In this document: positions 36,401 to 50,500 of the stretch, piece after piece
Numbering within the stretch: the first letter of the stretch is position 1
Layout: each line of letters starts with the position of its first letter
Assembly: GCA_002633005.1 (NCBI GenBank)
Contig: NMRA01000662.1
Span: forward strand, 71,375 to 135,374
Origin: Phoronis australis
Taxonomy: Eukaryota; Phoronida; Phoronidae
Direction: 5' to 3'
DNA length: 64,000 bases
Notes under the pieces: model-generated
The model's database searches: none
The model's input: the letters and a program-made list of their open reading frames with translations, nothing else
What the model was told of the DNA's origin: nothing
Program-made: the position numbers and the translations under genes

Positions 36401-39400
36401 TAAGTTTTTGACTACCTTTCTAGGATTTTGTTTGCCATATCCTTCATTTGCGTTGGCACTGGTCAATTTACGTTTTGTCAAAGTTACGTACACTTTGGTG
36501 CCGTGTCGGTTCACTTCCAGCTAGGAAGTGAATACGTAAAGGTTATGTTGGGCATCTTTTGTTTTTCCCATTACTTTGCTGTCCTGTCTGACTGTGACGG
36601 AGGTAGTTATACGAGTGGGATACACAAACGGGGAAGCGGACACTGCTGTTGCACGCCGTCACATTGGAGTGCAACTATGTGAAGTCTTCTACACTTCAAC
36701 ATTGGTCAATAATGCATTGCAATAGGAAAACACACGAGCAACCTCTGCTGTTAGTGAAGCTTTGTGATGTGGCAGTACTGAAGAGAGAATGTAATTGAGT
36801 ATATTGGTGTGAACACTAGAGAATTTGATTACTTGCCAGTGTGTTGTTTGGTATGTTATGAGCCTAAGCTTGGTGTTGGCACATGTAATTGAATCCAAAG
36901 CGCGCTAATTGCATTGAGACTGTGTTGGCCTGTGATTCGTCTACTGCACTTTTACATTAGCAGAATGTCTTATTCATAGAATTGTTCATTTTAGGCGAAG
37001 TCGAATGAACAGCGGTGGGTCAAGCACTGCCTATCCATCGACGGATGAGGAGGGGTGTAGTCATGATCGGCTGGACCCCCAGCTGAGCAACCCGGTCACA
37101 CCAACACCCACGGACCCACTCAACACGCCACAGTCGGGCAAGGCATTTAGGTTTCACAAGACTAAAAAGGTGAGTGGGTCTGGCTTGATGCAGATGCGTG
37201 TTTACTATCGGAGAAATGGCACCATGTAGTACATTGGTACTTGGTACTTGTAATATATTGGTACTTGTAATACATTGGTACTTGTAATGGATTGGTACTT
37301 GTAATGGATTGGTACTTGTAATACATTGGTACTTGCAATGGATTGGTTCTTGGAATACATTGGTACTTGTAATGGATTGGTACTTGTAATACATTGGTAC
37401 TTGTAATGGATTGGTACTTCTAATACATTGGTACTTGTAATGGATTGGTACTTGTAATGGATTGGTACTTTTAATACATTGGTACTTCTAATACATTGGT
37501 ACTTCTAATACATTGGTACTTCTAATACATTGGTACTTTTATTACATTGGTACTTGTAATACGTTGGCTTGCTTTACAAACAGCAGTTAAATTCTTCATG
37601 AAAAGGCTCACAGCTGTTGGTTTTGTGTGCTGTGCTGGCTTACCGGCTGTGTGCACTGGATAATTTGTCTTCGCTTTCATACTTGCCTCTGCAGCATCTG
37701 ATGACAGAGTGGCTGATGGAGAAATCCTTGGAGACGTCCAAACCACTGACCATCCGCACAGATATGTCCGAGGAGCTGGCCGACTCTGCCGAGTTTGTCA
37801 AATGCATCCCCAGTCCCCACAACTCATGGACCCATCTTCGTCGGGACAGTAGCCAACACCCACAGGTGACTGTGGTGCGGCAGGCTTCGCTCAACTCCAG
37901 TATGGGCTCAGCAAAAAAGGTGTGTGGTTGTGCGTGTGTGCGTGACGTGACACTTAAAACTATGTTTTTCTGTTGAAAAAAAATAATTAATTATGTTNAA
38001 ACAGCAGTTAATTCCTTCATGAAAAGGCTCACAGCAGTTGGTTTTGTGTGCTGTGCTGGCTTACCATCTGTGTGCATTGGATAATTTGTCTTCGCTTTCA
38101 TACTTGCCTCTGCAGCATCTGATGACAGAGTGGCTGATGGAGAAATCCTTGGAGACGTCCAAACCACTGACCATCCGCACAGATATGTCCGAGGAGCTGG
38201 CTGACTCTGCCGAGTTTGTCAAATGCATCCCCAGTCCCCACAACTCATGGACCCATCTTCGTCGGGACAGTAGCCAACACCCACAGGTGACTGTGGTGCG
38301 GCAGGCTTCGCTCAACTCCAGTATGGGCTCAGCAAAAAAGGTGTGTGGTTGTGCGTGTGTGCGTGACGTGACACTTAAAACTATGTTTTTCTGTTGAAAA
38401 AAAATAATTAATTATGTTAGACTTTTTAAAATTTTTTGATATTGGTTTGCCATCAGGGATATTTTTGAAACTAGAAAGTTGTGTTGCCATTAGTGATATT
38501 TGTGAAACTAGAAAGTTGTGTTGCCATTAGGTAACTGGTTTTATCTCTCCTGTCTCCAGAGATGGTTACGGCAGGCCATCAGTGAGACGACAACAGATAG
38601 TGGCAACAGTTCACCTGTGCACAACGGCACTCTCAGTCCTAGCATGCCAAGCCCCAGCTGTTCTCCACCTCCGGACTTCGTCACACCACTCAAAAAGCGC
38701 CGTCTGGCCCGTGAGTCACTGACCTCACAGGATGGTCTGCTGACCCCGTCCACACCAGGCTGTGGAACAGGCGCTGACGGTGTCGACATTCTGTTAAAGC
38801 CAGATGTTGGTCAGACTGGGGACAAGAACAGCTTAAAACCATATTCGCCAGTCACACCGTCCCTAGAGAGTGATAACCTGTTTGAGGTGAGTTGTGCAAG
38901 TCGAACTGTACATTCCTGTCTGGTTTGTCACATCTTCTGTGTGGACACTGCAGCGTCTCAGGTGTGATCTATGTGGGAGTGTAAGACTGAGTTTGAGCGC
39001 ATAGTGCATGGGAGGCCAGACATCAGCTTCATCTAACCACTCTTCGTGTTGCCCCGATAATTTCTTTCCGTCTGAAATTGTCAGCAGATTGTGCATTTGT
39101 TACCGTTATCCTGAGAATAGTGAAGACCTTGCAAACTGCAAACGTTGTATCATTTCAGACTTAGTCAGTCCACTGTGGACATTAAAGCGAGCTGAATGGA
39201 TGGGTAATCACCAAACGCCAGTTGTGCTTGTGTTGTGCTGTTTGTAATCAGTCCATTCCATTCCGTCTGCTTCTGTTTTCACCATTCCTGTTGTTGTGTA
39301 GTTTTGTTTCAAAGCAGCCCGAGTGTAATGCTATGATGGGCACAGCCTGGGGGTAATGCTGTGATGGTCACAGCCCGGGGAGTAATGCTATGATGGACAT

Positions 39401-42400
39401 AGCCCGGGGGGTAATGCTACGATGGTCACAGCCCGGGGAGTAATGCTATGATTGGCACAGCCCTGGGGTAGTGCTATGATGGAGACAGCCCGGGGGTAAT
39501 GCTATGATGGTTACAGCCCGGGGGGAAATTCTGTGATGGGAACAGTTACAACTTGTTTGTTGTTGTGTTTCAGAAATTCAGAATTAGTGACAGATGTTTA
39601 ACGGACAGTAAAGTGTTGAACTCGTCAACGTCGGTGGAGAGTGACGCCTCCGACTCTGTTCTTAGCAGTAGCAGTTGTGTGAAGAGTGAAACGGACACTC
39701 CTAGTGTGCCGGGTGTCCCCGCAGTGACAGTAACCAGCTGTGGACAGAAGGGGGCGCCCTTGGAGACTATAGAGGAGATGGAGGTTGGGAGTAGTAGTTG
39801 TGCCGAAGGTGATCAGGAGATCAGTGAGGAAGGTGTGTTGCCAGGGGTCGAGACAAAGTCAGAACCTCAGAGTACTGTTGAGCATGCAACTGACACTGAG
39901 AGGAGCATCAGTGCGAGTGAGGTGCAGTCAACCGGCAAGGCTAGTCGACTGGACGATCTAAGTGAAGGTGAGATTGTTAGCAGTGATGAAGAGGATGAAG
40001 GACAGTGCACGTCATCAACAGGTGTTGCCTGTAGTAATGCTGTCGCTAAAGAGGCTGATGATCATGCCTGTCGAGAAGCAGAGGTCTCGACGACAACGGG
40101 CACATTGGAGTCTAAATCTGAGGGGGTAGACTCTGCGAGTAGGCACGGATGTAGCAATGATGCGCCTGCTGTTTCTAGTGTGTTATCAACAATTCCATTT
40201 GGGCCAGCCGGTTACGTAAGCCTGAGTGACAAATTGGCAAGTCTGGTTCCAGAGAGAGACCAGACAGTCAGTAGTTGTTCTAGTGATAGCACGGACCATG
40301 TGAATCAGTTGGCAGTGGTATCGAAATCTCAGTCATTAGAATTCGGTTCACAGGGGACACCATTGTTGTCGCCCACTAGTAGCCTGTCGTCGGGTCATTT
40401 GACCAGCAGTAGCAGTGAGACTAGACTGACCATCAACGTCCCAGTGGCGACATCATCACCAAACACATCTTGTCCGCCCACGCCTACAGTACCAGGGACA
40501 CCACCTGTGAAGAAAAAGGTGAGTGTTAAGCTTTTCCATTCAGTTTTCTGTTGAATCTGCTGTTAATAGATTTTTCTTTTCTATGCTCCCACATATACAT
40601 ATATGAGTTTATATTGCTGTCACCTCTGTTTGGTTTTCTGGTTTCTGCTGCTGTAGCTCAGCAAGATCTTCATGTAAGTTGTCAGATGTGTTCCTGTGGA
40701 ACTTTAGGAGGAATCAGACTACTGCTCTGCCCCCTTGTATTAGTTTTAGAGTTTTTCATGTTTGCCTGTGTTTCAAACAAGTTCCTTGAGGAAATCTCAT
40801 GAAATTTGGAAAATTAGTTTTTTTTTTAGATGACAATTCTACAGTGTCGAACAATAGGTGAATTTTGTGCCCCTTGTAGACATATGCATGCAGCCAAATA
40901 CTGATAAGTGACATGCATACATTGAAATCCCTTTCAGTCTGGCATCTGCTGTTGTATCTCCAAAACCCTTTGAAGGATTTGTGTGGAATTATGCAGGCAT
41001 TTTTTTCATTAAATTTGGCATGTATGTATCTATTAGTGAGAGGACGTTATCCTCATGTTTTTGGATGGATTCAAGGTATTTTGCGCCACCTAGTGGCCGT
41101 TTTTACTGTTTTCTGCTTCTGCCCCTCGTATCAACCAAACCACTCTAAGGATGATTGTGAAAATTGGCTTTTATGTTCTTACTGTCAAGAGAACGACTCA
41201 CGATTTTCCAATGACTTCAGCTACTGTGATGCCTCCTTGTGGCAGTTGTTTTGCGCCTATGGCTGTTTATCACCTAAACCCTCTGCAGGTTCTTTATTAC
41301 GTTTAGCAGGTGTATTTATATGAAATTGACATTGGACGACGACAACTTTCTGAGGATCACACTGTTCCCTCTGGTGGCAGTTTCATTTTTTTGTTTTCCT
41401 TTTGTATCTTTGAAGTTCCTTGATAGATTTTTATGCGCCCACATATTTATATGTGGATGCATTATGCCGTCCGTCCGTCTGTCCGGGCGGCGTCCGCTGC
41501 TCTATCTCCAAAACCCTTTGAAATTTGGCACATATGTTCCATTCATGAGTGGGACGGCATGTGCGAACTTTCGGACGGATTCGACTACCCTTGTGCCCCC
41601 TAGTGGCAGTTTTAGTTTTTTACGCTTACCTTTGTATATTCAAAAGTCCTGTACGGATTTTCATGAAATTTGGTATGTAGGCACCTATTAGTGAGATGAC
41701 GCTATCCTCCCGTTTTCAGATGGATTCGACGTAGTTTGCGCTACCTAGTGGCCATTTTTAGTGTTTTCGAGTCTGTTTTTGTGTGTCCACCTCTCTATCA
41801 ACCAAACCACTCAAAGGATGATTGTGAAAATTGGCATGTATATGCTTACTATGTAGAGGACAGTTGACGATGACTTTCTGACGATTTCGACTACTGTGGC
41901 ACCTCCTAGTGACAGTTTTGTTTTTTTTCGCCTATGGCTGTATCTCCTAAACCGTTCGCAGGATCTTTACGAAATTGTGTAAGTATATTTATATGATGTT
42001 AACAACGGGACATGATGACTCTTGGACGGATCCTACTACCGGTGTGCCCCCTAGTGGCAATTTTAGTTTTTTACGCTTACGTTTGTATCTTCAAAAGTCC
42101 TGAACGGATTTTTATGAAATTTGGTGTGTAGATGACGCTATCCTCCCGTTTTCAGATGGATTCGACATAGTTTGCGCCACCTAGTGGCCATTTTTAGTGT
42201 TTTCGAGTCTGTTTTTGTGCGTCCACCCCTCTATCAACCAAACCGCTCAAAGGATGATTGTGAAAATTGGNNNNNNNNNNNNNNNNNNNNNNNNNNNNNN
42301 NNNNNNNNNNNNNNNNNNNNNNNNNNNNNNNNNNNNNNNNNNNNNNNNNNNNNNNNNNNNNNNNNNNNNNNNNNNNNNNNNNNNNNNNNNNNNNNNNNNN

Positions 42401-45400
42401 NNNNNNNNNNNNNNNNNNNNNNNNNNNNNNNNNNNNNNNNNNNNNNNNNNNNNNNNNNNNNNNNNNNNNNNNNNNNNNNNNNNNNNNNNNNNNNNNNNNN
42501 NNNNNNNNNNNNNNNNNNNNNNNNNNNNNNNNNNNNNNNNNNNNNNNNNNNNNNNNNNNNNNNNNNNNNNNNNNNNNNNNNNNNNNNNNNNNNNNNNNNN
42601 NNNNNNNNNNNNNNNNNNNNNNNNNNNNNNNNNNNNNNNNNNNNNNNNNNNNNNNNNNNNNNNNNNNNNNNNNNNNNNNNNNNNNNNNNNNNNNNNNNNN
42701 NNNNNNNNNNNNNNNNNNNNNNNNNNNNNNNNNNNNNNNNNNNNNNNNNNNNNNNNNNNNNNNNNNNNNNNNNNNNNNNNNNNNNNNNNNNNNNNNNNNN
42801 NNNNNNNNNNNNNNNNAGTAGAAATTTGTTTCTGGCATTCTAATGCTGTGCTAATCTCGTATGTTGGTAAATTTGTTTTTAATTCTATGTTTCTGTGGTG
42901 CTTTAAGCAACTGATGTATAGGATGTGCTTGTATTATGAAGATCACTCACATTTTGCCCCTAGCCTATTGAGGAGACAATGACCATGCCTTTCCATTTTG
43001 CAAAGTACAATATACTACATATATGCCCTCTACTGGCCACTTTATGGTACTAATAAACAACCCTAGAAGGATACCGTATACGGTGCAATTTGACGAGTGT
43101 ATTTATTGGAAGTTGACAATGGACAACGGCAACATTTGGACGGATCTAACTACTGCTTCGTCCCCTAGTGGCAATTTTGTTTTTTCGTTATCCTCTTTAT
43201 CTCTTCGATAGATTCGACATATAGTGGCCGTTTTTATTATCATGAAATTTTGCAAATAGGTTTCTATTAAGGAGACGACAATGCCTTCTCTATTTCGTAC
43301 GGATCTGACATATTCTGCGCCATTTGGTGGCCATTTTAAAAAAAATAGCGCATTTTTATATCACCCTCGCCATACACCAAACTGCTTGAAGGGTCATTAT
43401 TAAGATTTGGAGATGTGTTCCTGATGAGAAGATCGAGGCTGACTTTGATTTTCGGAGGTATTAAACTACTCTGGCCACCCCTAGTGGCAATTTTATTATT
43501 TGGCGTTCACGTCTGTATTTCCTTTACCCTTTGCAAGATCCTTCTGAAATTTAGCAGATGATTTCCTACGGAGATGGCGACAGATGACTGCGAGTTTCAG
43601 ACCAGTGTAATAACAGCTGTGCCCCCTACTGGCAAGTTTATATTTTATTTTTTATGTTTGCCTCTGTGCCTTGGTTCCTCGGATGACGAATTTGGGACGG
43701 CCCTGACTACCGGTGTGCTCCCAAGTGGGAATTTTAGTTTTTCACGTTTACCTCTGTATCATCGGAGGTCCTCAATGGGTTTTCATGAGATTTGGCGTAT
43801 AGCCATCAATTAGTGAGGTGGTGCTATCAACCTGTTTTCGAACGGATTCAAGGTATTTTGTGCCACCTAGTGGCCATTTTTACTGTTTTCGAGTCCGCCC
43901 ATCAACCAAGCCACTCGAGGATGATTGTGAAAATTGGCATATATGTTCTGGGTGTGAAGAGGACGGTTGATGATTTTTCAACCTGTCATGCCCATAGCTG
44001 TATGTGCTCAACCCATTGCAGGATCTTTATGAAATTTAGCAAGTGTATTTATATGAGGTTGACAACGGACGATGACGACTTTCAGACAGATCCGACGAAC
44101 GCACAGTTTCCCATCTTTGGATGGGTTCGATGTATTCTGTGCCATCTAATGGCCGTTTTTTATCCTAGAAATAAACACCCCTAAAAGCACCCCGCTTGCA
44201 GTGCAGTCGTCAGCGCATTTCAACATTCTGCGTTGCTCTAGTTATGAAGTTTGGCCTTTGTGTTTCTGTGAAGGAGACGATAACATTTTCTGTGAAGGAG
44301 ACGATAACATTTTTAGATGGATTCAACTTATTCTTGGGCAAATCTACTATGGTGGTCCCAAAGTGGGCAAATCTACTGCTTTTATTATGCACCCACATAT
44401 TTATTTGAGGACACATTATGCTGTCCTCTCTGTCAGTCCGGTGTCCGCTGCTCTATCTCCAAAACCCTTTTACGTACGTTCATGAAATTTTGCACATATG
44501 TTCCTATCATGGATGGGACGGCATGAGCGAACTTTCGGACGGATCCGACTACCGGTGTGTGTCCCAGTAGCAATTTTAGTTTTTTACGCTTACCTCTTTA
44601 ACTTCAAAGGTCCTCAACATATTTTAATATCATTTGGCATGTAGGCATCTATTAGTGAGGTGACGCTATCCTCCCGTTTTTGGATGGATTCGACCTAGTT
44701 TGCACCACCTAGTGGCCATTTTTGCTGTTTTTTGGCGTCCACCCCTCAGTCAACTAAACCATTGTAAGGATGGCGTATATGCTCTCAGTGTGAAGAGGAC
44801 GGTTGACGATAACGAATTCGACTACTGTGGCGCCTCCTAGTTGTAGTTTTGTTTTGTTTTGCGCCCATAGCTGCATCTCCTAAACACACTGCAGGATCTT
44901 TATTAAATTTTGTAATTGTATTTATATGAAGCTAACAACAGACGACGAAGTCTTTCAGGCGGATCCAATGAACGCTGTGCCCCATAGTGGCAGTTTCATT
45001 TTTTCTGTTTTCCTTTGTTTTTCTGAAGTTCCTTGACAGATTGTTATGAAATTTGGTAAATGCGATGGCATGTTCCTATTTTCAGATGGATTGGACATTT
45101 TTTGGCCTTTTAGTGGCTATTTTTGTGAAACAAACAACCCTAGAAGTACTCCGTTAGCGGTGCATTTGTGGGCGCAATTCAACGGGTTGCTTTTGTTGTT
45201 CTTTACATTCTATTGAGGAGGGCCATGCTGATGTTAATTTTAGATAGATGTGACTACTGTACTGTTCCCTTTGGGCTATTTTCTCTGTGTCTTCCCCAAT
45301 TATCAGTGGGTCTGGCCTTACTGTCTACCTTGTTCTATAATGGATCTTCATGAATTTTGCAGTTTCCTGTTGGTGGGAGCACAATTGCTCTTTGATCTTC

Positions 45401-47501
45401 AGGTGGAACTGGTTGCATTGGAAATATTTGAAAAATGAATAACTACAGTATGTGTTGACCTTTTTTCAATACAAGTGATTTAGGCACATATTAACTTTCT
45501 GCTTTGCTCATAGTTCCGATAGGCTGTGTAATATATGTTCTTTGCTTGCCGTTTATTTAGTGTTCTGCAGTCTTTGTGTAGTTTCCAACAGTAATTAATA
45601 GATGACTCTGGAAGTTATCTTTGATCTCTGTCAATAGGTGTCTCTGTCGGAGTACAGGAAGAGGCTGAAGGACAAGAGTTCGAGCAATAGCTCACCGGTC
45701 AAGATGACCACTCCTCCAGCATATGGGATTGTTTCCCCCATGGTGGCGACTGCCCCCACCTTGCCGTCTCTACCCCTGTTCTCCAGGGTCTCCACCAGTG
45801 GGAGTAAAGACCAAGACAGAGGTGAGTGTGAGGGCTGATGCACCGTTTTAATTAGTTGGTAGTTAGTCTCGACTGGTCTGTCTGTCATGTAATGCGAGTG
45901 CTGAAGCTGGCACCACTGATGCCTCTCCATTGGGTGTGGCATGGCTGGTCATAGTTAGGTTATGCTTGCGTTTGGGGTCCCCTTTGGGCCTTGCTGTTTT
46001 AACTCTACAGTTTAAGCCTGAATTAGTGAAGTCTTACGAAGAAGAGTGGACCAATGCAGTCTTTTAATTTTTTGGCAGATGCTGCCACACTGGTCTGCGT
46101 GGTATAGTCAGTGTTAAACCTGGCAGAACAGTATCTTGAGGTGTGTATTGTTTTGCTGGTCATGAGGTGTCACGGCTTGCTGCTGACCTATGAAGCTTTC
46201 CCATAGAGAACAAGATACCCCAGTGTTCTTTGGATGAGGATTTCACAAGTTGGTGTTAAACCTTGAATCTCAGCTGGAGCTGCTACTTGAAAGTCTAGAT
46301 GATCCACCTGATGTCTTGGTTAATTATGTTTGTCAAGTGGCTTGCTTGTGGCCAATGTAAGCTCATTAACCCATGGGGCACCTAACCTACAGGTGCTTTG
46401 ATTGGCAGTTGTTTGTGTGGTCCTTCTGTTGATACTCCTATGCATTCATTGTGCCCGCCTAAGCCACTGGTCAAAGGAATCTTCCAGCTGGCCGCATTAC
46501 CTTTCACTGCCCTTGTCCTGTAGGTATAGGCAAACCCTTCAAGGCTCTTTGGTGACCTCTTCACTGGTTGATAATTGCATAGTCTACTTGTACACCATTA
46601 GCTGACCTGGTGCAAGTCCTGTTAATTGCTGCCACAGGGGCTGACAACAGTCTCGACACTGGACCTGCTGGGCTCTTGGGGAGACAGCATTCACCACAGC
46701 CCCTTAGTGTAGACACCTGCATTGTATTGTGCATTGTGGTGATCGGCGGCCTCAGGTGGCCACCCAGATATCTCGCCATGAACGTATGGGTGTTGGAGAG
46801 TGTGCGCGTGTGATGAGCTAGAGTGACTTGGTAGAGTCCACCACTTCCTCCTGGTGTATCACCTTGCCAGCTGACTAATGACCTCACTGCTGGTTTGTGT
46901 CACTGCTGTTTTCCTTTGTGGTCTATGTGCTCTACTACGTGTATGAAACCTTCTGAGCAATTTTTGAGAATCTTGAGTACTTTTTGTAGAGCTCGGAGCC
47001 CTGTTTAAAACCTTGAGGTGTGCCTGAAGTCCACACAAGAACTGCTACTTACTTTCTATTCTTTTGTTTTAAGAACGGCAATATTCACAAGTTCCCACAT
47101 TTTGAGAACCAGTTTGATGCTTGTGATTCAGCAAGGCTTGGAATTTTCCGCAGAAACTCGGATTTCCGCTTTTTTCAAATGTTCTGTTCGCGTATTTTAT
47201 TATATTTCCGCGTAAAAAAAAAACGGATTTGATATAAAATTTCTGCGGCAAATCTCTTTCTTACCGCGGCGTTGCCGACTTTCACCTCGAAAAGCGTAAG
47301 TTGCTCTTTATGTTTCGGAGGAACGTAAATTATCAATATTGCCGGGGCATCTGGGATAGCGTGGTGGTTTTCTGTAATGGCGTCTCGTGTGATTGTAAAC
47401 CGTGCGTGGTGACAAATACTACGACTCTGCCGCCAAAATGTGAGGTGGGAGTGGACGGACGAGCTAACAAGACGCAGATGCACGCTTCTGGAGGTGGTAC
47501 C

Positions 47502-47544
<43 letters not shown>

Positions 47545-50500
47545 TGCTCCCGATTTTTGTCGGCAAAAGGGGTCCACATCGACTATTTCAAGGCTGGGTG
47601 CGTGCACCTTTTGGGCCGTAAAAATTTCTGCTTTTTGTGTCATTGGTCATTCCAATCCCTGATTCAGTGGAGATTACTGGTTCTCAAAACACAGGACCCC
47701 TGTAAGTGGCTACTAGCATAAAAAGAAAAGTGATAACATGGTCAGTAAGTAAATATAAAATATGAATAAATGAATTTAACTGTAGTTGTTTCTGTGTGAT
47801 TTAGCGGAAAGCTAAATTAGTTTTCCAAAACATTGTATACATCTGAACCCATGTTTTTCCAAGACTTGGTGTGCGTGTTTGAAGTCAAAGTGGACACGGT
47901 TTTGGTCATTTTGTTTCGCTGCCTTGGAACTGCCATGTTGTTTGTCCTTCATAAAACAACAGGTATATCTGCCCAACCAGTGTCTCAATTGAATGCCTGG
48001 TAGTAATGTCAGCCATTTGTTTTGACAATGGCATTGCCATTTCTTTCCTGAACTTGTCTAAGTATTTTCTCTTCCTTCACAACCAGCTTTTGCTGCTAGC
48101 CACTTGGCCACATATTCAATCAGTTGAGTCCTGAACTCATATCTTTATGGCCCAGAAGTCAATAACATTAGAGGCCACATGTAGTCCAGTCTGCCATTAA
48201 TAGCCACCTTGATTTATGTAGTTCTGATGGAGATAGCATTATTGGTCACAAGGAGTCCTGTCTGCCATTAATAGTCACCTTGATTTAGGTAGTTCTGATG
48301 GAGATCAGCATTACTGGCCACAGGGAGTCCAGTCTGCCAATAATAGCCACCTTGTTTTATGTAGTTCTGATGGAGATCAGCATTACTGGCCTCATTCCTA
48401 GCTTTCCTCAAATACACAGTCTGGGAACTACTCATTCATTTTCTTACCCTGGTCTGACCAGGTGGCCGTTGCCCATTTCCACATGTTGAGAGAGTGTGTG
48501 TGTAGGATGGCTGGAAGTTGGACTACAACATCAGAGACTCATTTGTTGTGGGTTTTTTTTCTTGCTGCGTAACTGGCCATGTTGTCTGCAGGTGGGGTGT
48601 GGTCTGTGGTCATGTTGTTCACAGGTGGGGTGTCGTCCGTGGCGTGTGGTCGTGGGCCTGTGCCTGGTCTTCTCTTCACCTAATCTGCTTGTGTTGATTA
48701 GGAAAAAACACTGTGTAAACAGACGTGTGGACCATCAACTGGCCAGTCAGTACAATGGCAGGCTTTGTGTGTCCAGTTAGTCTAGTTAATTGGTCTAGCT
48801 CAAGGCAGCCTGATGGTGTTTACATGGTGTTCTGCACAAATGTTACCTTCAAAGGTTATTGATGTAACAGGCTATTTGTGTTTCTTATTTTTTCAGTTAG
48901 TCGATTTTACTGGGTAATAGAGAAGTTAGTTGCACGTTTCTGACAGGTTTTCAAAATTAATAATATCCCAGTATAGCCTGTGGTTTTGTTTGATTAGGCC
49001 GTGTTTGTGTTTTTAATGGTTATTCCATGGTAATCACTTAAGCCTTCTCAAAACAACGATTCTTCCTGTTTTTCTCAATGCCTCTATTGTCCCATCACCA
49101 CCTCCCTGCCTTGCTGGACCATGGGTTTTTGCCCCTGGGCACTGTTGGCATTGGACATGAGATAGCCATGTTTTATTTGGCAGTTGCCTCAAGAATTTAT
49201 CATTCTAGGAATCTTCATTCTAGGAATCTTCATTCTAGGAATCTGAGGGCTTGAATTTTCTATTCACCCTGGTTACTCACTGGAAATTAGTGTCAATATT
49301 TATTTCTTGCCCATGCTATGCTATCTGTTTCATGAATAGATAGTTCCCAAGAGAAATGTTTGCGCTGACAAGTACATGTATGTATCGGGCAGGCACATAA
49401 TCTCGGGCAGGCACATAATCTCGGTGTTCTCAACAACACTAAATCGAAACTCCACGCATATGTCTAGATGAGTTCAATATCAGTAATCAACATGGTCTCT
49501 TCTCCAGCCATTACTAGTTATGCTGGAGGTTTCAAAACTGCACACTGAATTGGTGTGACCTACTTTTTGACACTTCAAAGTTTAGCTTTCCTACCAGTGT
49601 ATCACACAAGTCCTCCAAAGTATTTGACAGACCTACAGCAGCAAGCAAAAGATTAAAAGTTCCTTTAATAATACCAATACCGATTCTAATATCAATTAGA
49701 CATATTAAATATTATTAATATGTGCTCTGGTGTGGCCTAATTTTCAGTGACACCTGTTGTCAAGTTGAATAAGCTCATAAGTTCTAACTTGCCACCAGAT
49801 GTCAGTCAAAAGAATTTCGTTAGATTTCATTAGTTATAGTTTAAACTCTTGTAGTATCATAAAAAGTTATACATATATTGTTAGCTACCTCAGAAGTACT
49901 GAATTGGGCTTGATGTTGGTACAATCAGGCTCTGCTTTGGTGCCAAGGGCTGAATGCCAAGCCAGTACATTTTGAACTCTATGCACGGTCTCCAAACTCC
50001 ACGCGGCAAAATCCAAACTTGTTACAGCGTCGAGTTAAAACAGGTCGTGGAAAACACTGAGTCTGCATGGGTTTTGATGTTGGCTTGGAAGTGTAGGCGT
50101 GATTGCTGACGGGGGAGAATTGCCTAGCTCGTGTTAAGTGTGTAGTTTGTTTGGCAATGCAGTGCGTCATCGGCAAACTGGTAAAACTGAGGAACTACTT
50201 TACGTAGATGTTAGGGAGTTGGTTGCAGCTGTACACTTGCCCAAGTTGTTGAAGCTAACAGTGTCACACATGGCTTGTCATGTTTACAAACGTAGTTGTG
50301 CGTTTCATACTGTATTACACTCTATTTGATAACACTGTTTCCAATCTTTGCTTCGTCCACTGAATAACTAAAGCTAAATTAAGGACAGCAACATCTCACC
50401 AATATGTTGGACAGTAATAATTGACAAAATTGCCTGGTCTCATTTTTCAAGGGCTTCTAGCATTGGTTCGAATGCACACGATTTTACAAAATATTTTCTG

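Larger units (their letters stand above)
37577..38420. repeat. About 421-bp direct duplication around a single N (37998), containing exon 15
   Basis: The block from acagcagttaa through ttaattatgtt occurs twice, with only a handful of substitutions. It includes all of exon 15 and flanking intron. See the exon 15 entries for interpretation. Confidence 0.88.

Noticed and set aside
42172-42982. ORFs of 184-261 codons across 42.2-43.0 kb
   Set aside because: They are made of the 546-base N gap plus repeat sequence.
47503-47542. 40-T run as the poly(A) tail of a reverse-strand retroposon
   Set aside because: It lies inside the inverted-ended, target-duplicated MITE with no retroposon body beside it; a simple expanded homopolymer is a better reading.
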